Source: Eremophila alpestris peregrina (Eukaryota; Chordata; Aves; Passeriformes; Alaudidae). From it: a stretch of 64,000 bases of DNA. The DNA lies in NCBI GenBank assembly GCA_009792885.1, contig WMCF01000015.1, positions 16,122,813 to 16,186,812 of the forward strand. Direction: 5' to 3'. The notes below the pieces were generated by a model. It made no database searches. It was given only the letters and a program-made list of their open reading frames with translations, and had not been told where the DNA came from. Of the stretch, positions 62,001 to 64,000 are shown in pieces (position 1 is the stretch's first letter; every line of letters begins with the position of its first letter). Both the position numbers and the translations under genes were made by a program.

Positions 62001-64000
62001 AAGAAATTTAAAATAATACAATTCAAAGTTCTCAATACATATTTTTTAAATAATACTTTATCTTTTGAATTTCAAGTAAAAGCTTGATTAAGTTCTAGAC
62101 TATCTTTTACTCCTCTTATGTGGAAGTGTACTTTTATATTAATTCTGCATTAAAAATTCAACACACATCAGCTGAACAGGGCAAAGTGAAGAGGAGTAAT
62201 AAAAGACAATGAAGTATACTAAACCTTAGAAAATCATAACCATACTATACAGAGTATGCTTTAATAAAATGGAATGCCATCTAATATTTTACAAAATAGA
62301 TTTTCCTAAAAAAATTAAATCCTAAATATACCATCACTCCCTACAGATGATCACCTGCAGAGAATTTAGAACCTTTGAGAGAGCAGACAAAAGAATGCAC
62401 ATTGAAACAAGTACTGAAACAAGCTGAAAGGCTAGTCCTAAGAACACATTTAAAATGCACAGACTATATGGTTAAAGGTGCCCTCCTGGAAACAGGTAAT
62501 GTAGCCCAGAAAGGCCTTTCATTCTCTCTTTTTTCAAGCTACCACATGGTACTCTCAGATTCATCACACCATGCTTTTCCTCTATTTTAAAAATAGTTAG
62601 TTCTGTCTATTGCAGCAAAAGCAGACTTTTCCAGGATCACTTCAAATATTGTCTTTTTCCTGTCAAGTGCTTCCATTCCACAGATAATCTCTTTAAATGA
62701 AGCTTTCTCAATATGATCTGTCAACTCTAAAGACCACTTTGGGAGTAATCAGGTAGGAGACCTAAGTATTACATATTCCTCACCACCCTCTTGAGACAGC
62801 ATTTGATTTAACTGCCCAAATTAACAAGGAACACTACTACACTTAGTAATTCTTACTAAGAATGGCAAACACAATGAGCATAACCATAACGTACACCAGT
62901 TACTCTGGATTTAGACTCTTGTTTCTTTTATGTTGCTCATACAAAAGCACTTCCCAACTCCCTATTCTTGCAAAGCTCAAGCTTCTAATCCACATGACAA
63001 ACTGTTAGGAGCTTGCCAGTGTTTACCCCCTACTGACTTTATCAATTCTAAGCACTCTTCCCCCAGTACCATTAGGGCCAGCAAAATAAAGCTGCATTTT
63101 CAGCTGCTATTACTGAGATCACCTCAGGTAAAGTTAGATCAGGAAAGATCTGTAAGATTACCTCAGGAAAGCTATTTTTGGACTCCTGTGCCAAGACACA
63201 CATATGCTTTACCACCTAATCAGACAAACAGTTCTATGATAATTGGGCTCTGGCAGAAAAAAACCCAAGAAACAGTTTCAAGTCCACACTTCTTTTTGCA
63301 CTTATTACTTGTCGCTCCCAAAATAAGAAATAGATCCTACAATGATATAATAAGGCAATCAATTGTTGGTGTTATCTTTTAGTAAACTGCCTATTCAGAA
63401 ACATTACATTTTGGTGAAATTATCTCAGATCATTTGTGCTTCTTTGCCTCAAGACTTTTCTAGAAATTAAGAAACAGCACTAAGCCAATTAACAATAAGG
63501 AAGATGCTCATCAGATTTCTCTGTCTGCTTCCATAGTAGAGAAACTGAAGCCAATAAGCCTTTCAGTAGAAAATAATTGCAATATAGCGCAGTTCAGCAC
63601 TATGCTAGAAGAGAAAGAATAAAATATTTGTTAGTCCTGGTTCTTTCCCAGAGTAACTCACCTTCTAAACTCTCTACCTTTTCAGCCTCATTTCCATCTT
63701 CAAAGCCTTGTAAAGTTCCTAAATCTTTGTCTGTTTTTTCCTTCTCTGAAGCTGCGGAGTCCCGGCAAACACCATCGAACTCCTTTTCATGATCTCTGTC
63801 CAGTTTTGTTTCACTGTGCTTTGTTGATTCCTTTTGAGAGGAGATGTCCAGAGTTCTCTCTCTCTCTCTCTCTCTTTCAGCAGTATCAGGCAGCTGTCGC
63901 TCTCTCTCTCTTTCCAGCTCCCGTCTCTTCTCCCTATCCCTCTCTCTCTCCCGGAGCCTCTCTCGCTCCCGGCTCCTTGGCCAGTCTTTGTCCACATCCC
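55907..64000 (-). CDS. ZC3H13: ZC3H13, C-terminal 340 residues (five exons, 5' part outside window)
   Basis: The coding parts join as 63662-64000 (enters at the window edge), 60625-60774, 59813-60013, 56609-56772 and 55907-56077, with TGA at 55909-55907. ZC3H13 (Flacc/Xio in Drosophila) is a nuclear scaffold of the m6A mRNA methyltransferase complex. It keeps WTAP, VIRMA and HAKAI together and in the nucleus. The CCCH zinc finger is N-terminal and not in the window. Visible here are the end of the Arg/Glu-rich region, the acidic linker with YEPISDDELDEIL, the core beginning DVIDVDWSSLMPKQPKEPRE, the Cys-containing block SNLGPCCKALCFRRDSAIRK, and the tail LLRLSLRLFKRK. Phases are 1, 1, 1 and 0 across the four introns and the reading frame is intact. 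Human ZC3H13 is about 1,668 residues, so this is roughly the last fifth. Apart from the GC donor of the last intron, nothing is broken or missing. Confidence 0.96.
56078..56608 (-). other. ZC3H13: ZC3H13 last intron, 531 bp, GC-AG
   Basis: Starts GCAAGTGG at 56608 and ends TTTCAACAG at 56078. It is phase 0. A GC donor is tolerated by the major spliceosome when the rest of the site pairs well with U1, as it does here (AAG|GCAAGT). The polypyrimidine tract at the 3' end is weak and A-interrupted. Confidence 0.85.
56609..56772 (-). CDS. ZC3H13: ZC3H13 exon: Cys-containing conserved block
   Basis: A 164-nt exon entering in phase 1 and ending on a complete codon (phase 0). It encodes Asp-Ala-Glu-Asn-Leu-Phe, then HELGALNMAALRRKEERA and SNLGPCCKALCFRRDSAIRK, ending Lys-Asn-Glu-Lys. 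The acceptor is a good CTAG site after a pyrimidine-rich tract. The donor is GAGAAG|GCAAGT, a GC rather than GT dinucleotide in otherwise perfect consensus. The next exon starts with a Gly codon in the correct frame, which leaves no GT alternative that keeps the frame. Confidence 0.96.
56773..59812 (-). other. ZC3H13: ZC3H13 intron, 3.0 kb, phase 1
   Basis: Donor GTAACTT at 59812 and acceptor TTCTTTCTAG at 56773-56776. The intron holds a TA-rich short repeat/hairpin segment near 57.58-57.64 kb, a short CA tract at about 58.49 kb, and A-rich tracts at about 58.84 and 59.06 kb. No other coding frame or recognisable transposon is seen. Confidence 0.9.
57575..57630. repeat. TA-rich short repeat with hairpin potential
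   Basis: CTATATAGTAA occurs near both ends (about 57579 and 57620), flanking TATATGTAG motifs. The segment is self-complementary through its TATATA blocks. It lies in a ZC3H13 intron. Confidence 0.6.
59813..60013 (-). CDS. ZC3H13: ZC3H13 exon: start of conserved C-terminal domain
   Basis: A 201-nt exon (phase 1 to phase 1) encoding Asp-Pro-Val then DVIDVDWSSLMPKQPKEPRE through to a Leu-Glu-Lys-Pro-Lys end. It is the most strongly conserved visible part of the protein and begins the C-terminal WTAP-complex-binding region. Relative to my memory of the human protein it differs at a handful of positions (Gln for His after Met-Pro-Lys, Arg for Lys after Ile-Ser-Lys, Pro for Ser after Leu-Ala-Gly). 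The acceptor is TTTTTGCAG; the donor is CTAAAG|GTAACTT. Confidence 0.97.
60014..60624 (-). other. ZC3H13: ZC3H13 intron, 611 bp, phase 1
   Basis: GTAAAAG donor and TTTTTGCAG acceptor. Only anonymous AT-rich sequence is seen inside. A plus-strand open frame overlapping this intron and the neighbouring exon is an antisense shadow. Confidence 0.92.
60625..60774 (-). CDS. ZC3H13: ZC3H13 exon: acidic linker
   Basis: A 150-nt exon completing a split Gly codon and ending one base into an Asp codon (phase 1 to phase 1). It encodes a strongly acidic peptide including SLGSGAGEYEPISDDELDEI and then Glu/Asp-rich residues to Met-Pro. The acceptor is CTGTAG; the donor is the weaker CCTG|GTAAAAG. The YEPISDDELDEIL block is a hallmark of vertebrate ZC3H13 and makes the assignment unambiguous. 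Confidence 0.96.
60775..63661 (-). other. ZC3H13: ZC3H13 intron, 2.9 kb, phase 1
   Basis: Bounded by GTGAGT (donor, at 63661) and CTGTAG (acceptor, at 60775-60780). The contents are AT-rich unique-looking DNA with one GT/T-rich tract around 61480-61501. I see no exon-like frame inside and no recognisable transposon. Confidence 0.9.
63662..64000 (-). CDS. ZC3H13: ZC3H13 exon (partial): Arg/Glu-rich region
   Basis: This exon runs off the right edge. In frame from 63998 it encodes 112 residues plus one nucleotide. The first half is a low-complexity charged stretch (RERERLRERERDREKRRE, then ERERERER from a pure GA run). A mixed acidic/polar segment follows, ending Ala-Glu-Lys-Val-Glu-Ser-Leu-Glu-Gly. 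The donor is consensus (TTAGAAG|GTGAGT). Such RE/RD repeats in nuclear RNA-processing proteins are typically disordered and mediate weak interactions. Codon choice is unusually repetitive because the DNA itself is near-simple-sequence. Confidence 0.95.
63855..63876 (-). repeat. ZC3H13: GA dinucleotide run inside ZC3H13 coding exon
   Basis: An uninterrupted TC (plus) / GA (minus) dinucleotide run of about 21 nt that encodes alternating Glu and Arg. Further imperfect CT-rich runs extend to about 63972. Coding status is secure because the frame on both sides matches ZC3H13. Confidence 0.9.

Noticed and set aside
1..64000. CRISPR arrays, operons, phage, insertion sequences, rRNA or tRNA genes
   Set aside because: Looked for regular spaced repeats, tandem same-strand ORFs and RNA-gene signatures; none seen, and the sequence is clearly vertebrate. 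A tRNA scan could not be run by eye with certainty.

Overview
This window is vertebrate nuclear DNA, almost certainly from a bird and plausibly a songbird. Three lines of evidence support this. Two protein-coding genes can be recognised exon by exon with canonical vertebrate splicing (SIAH3 and ZC3H13). Their order and orientation match the SIAH3-ZC3H13 neighbourhood known on human chromosome 13. The only interspersed repeats I can identify are 5'-truncated CR1 LINEs of the avian type, and one of them is a long copy resembling the CR1-J/X groups abundant in passerines. Nothing looks prokaryotic, viral or plasmid-like.

Layout. Positions 1-26086 are the first intron of SIAH3 (minus strand). It holds two CR1 fragments, simple repeats, a few homeodomain-site-rich AT segments that may be conserved non-coding elements, and many meaningless short ORFs. 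SIAH3 coding exon 1 lies at 26087-26221 and encodes the first 45 residues up to a consensus GTGAGT donor. Exon 2, with the SIAH substrate-binding fold, is not in the window. Upstream of it (26222 to about 26500) is a CpG-enriched promoter/5' leader with two CCAAT boxes, a CAG/CCG triplet tract and an upstream ORF reading the tract as polyglutamine.

Positions 26.6-55.57 kb are a gene-poor interval. I see low-complexity tracts (one strong G-quadruplex candidate near 47.87 kb), a 27-bp tandem duplication, candidate regulatory segments, and a ~1.2 kb CR1 copy (53976-55190) that stops about 0.4 kb short of the predicted ZC3H13 poly(A) site. No coding gene is supported here.

Positions 55.58-64.0 kb hold the 3' end of ZC3H13 (minus strand): five coding exons totalling 1023 nt within complete codons, encoding the last 340 residues. 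They comprise the end of the Arg/Glu-rich low-complexity region, an acidic linker, and the conserved C-terminal domain that ties the protein to the WTAP m6A methyltransferase complex. All intron phases agree across junctions. The last intron uses a GC-AG splice pair. The 3'UTR ends near an ATTAAA signal followed by a GU-rich element.

The two genes have unrelated known functions (SIAH3: RING-less SIAH relative linked to PINK1/parkin control; ZC3H13: nuclear m6A writer complex), and nothing here suggests they act together. I did not find a previously undescribed system. The points most worth a second look are the triplet-repeat leader of SIAH3, the GC-AG intron, the GA-dinucleotide coding run in ZC3H13, and the candidate conserved elements.
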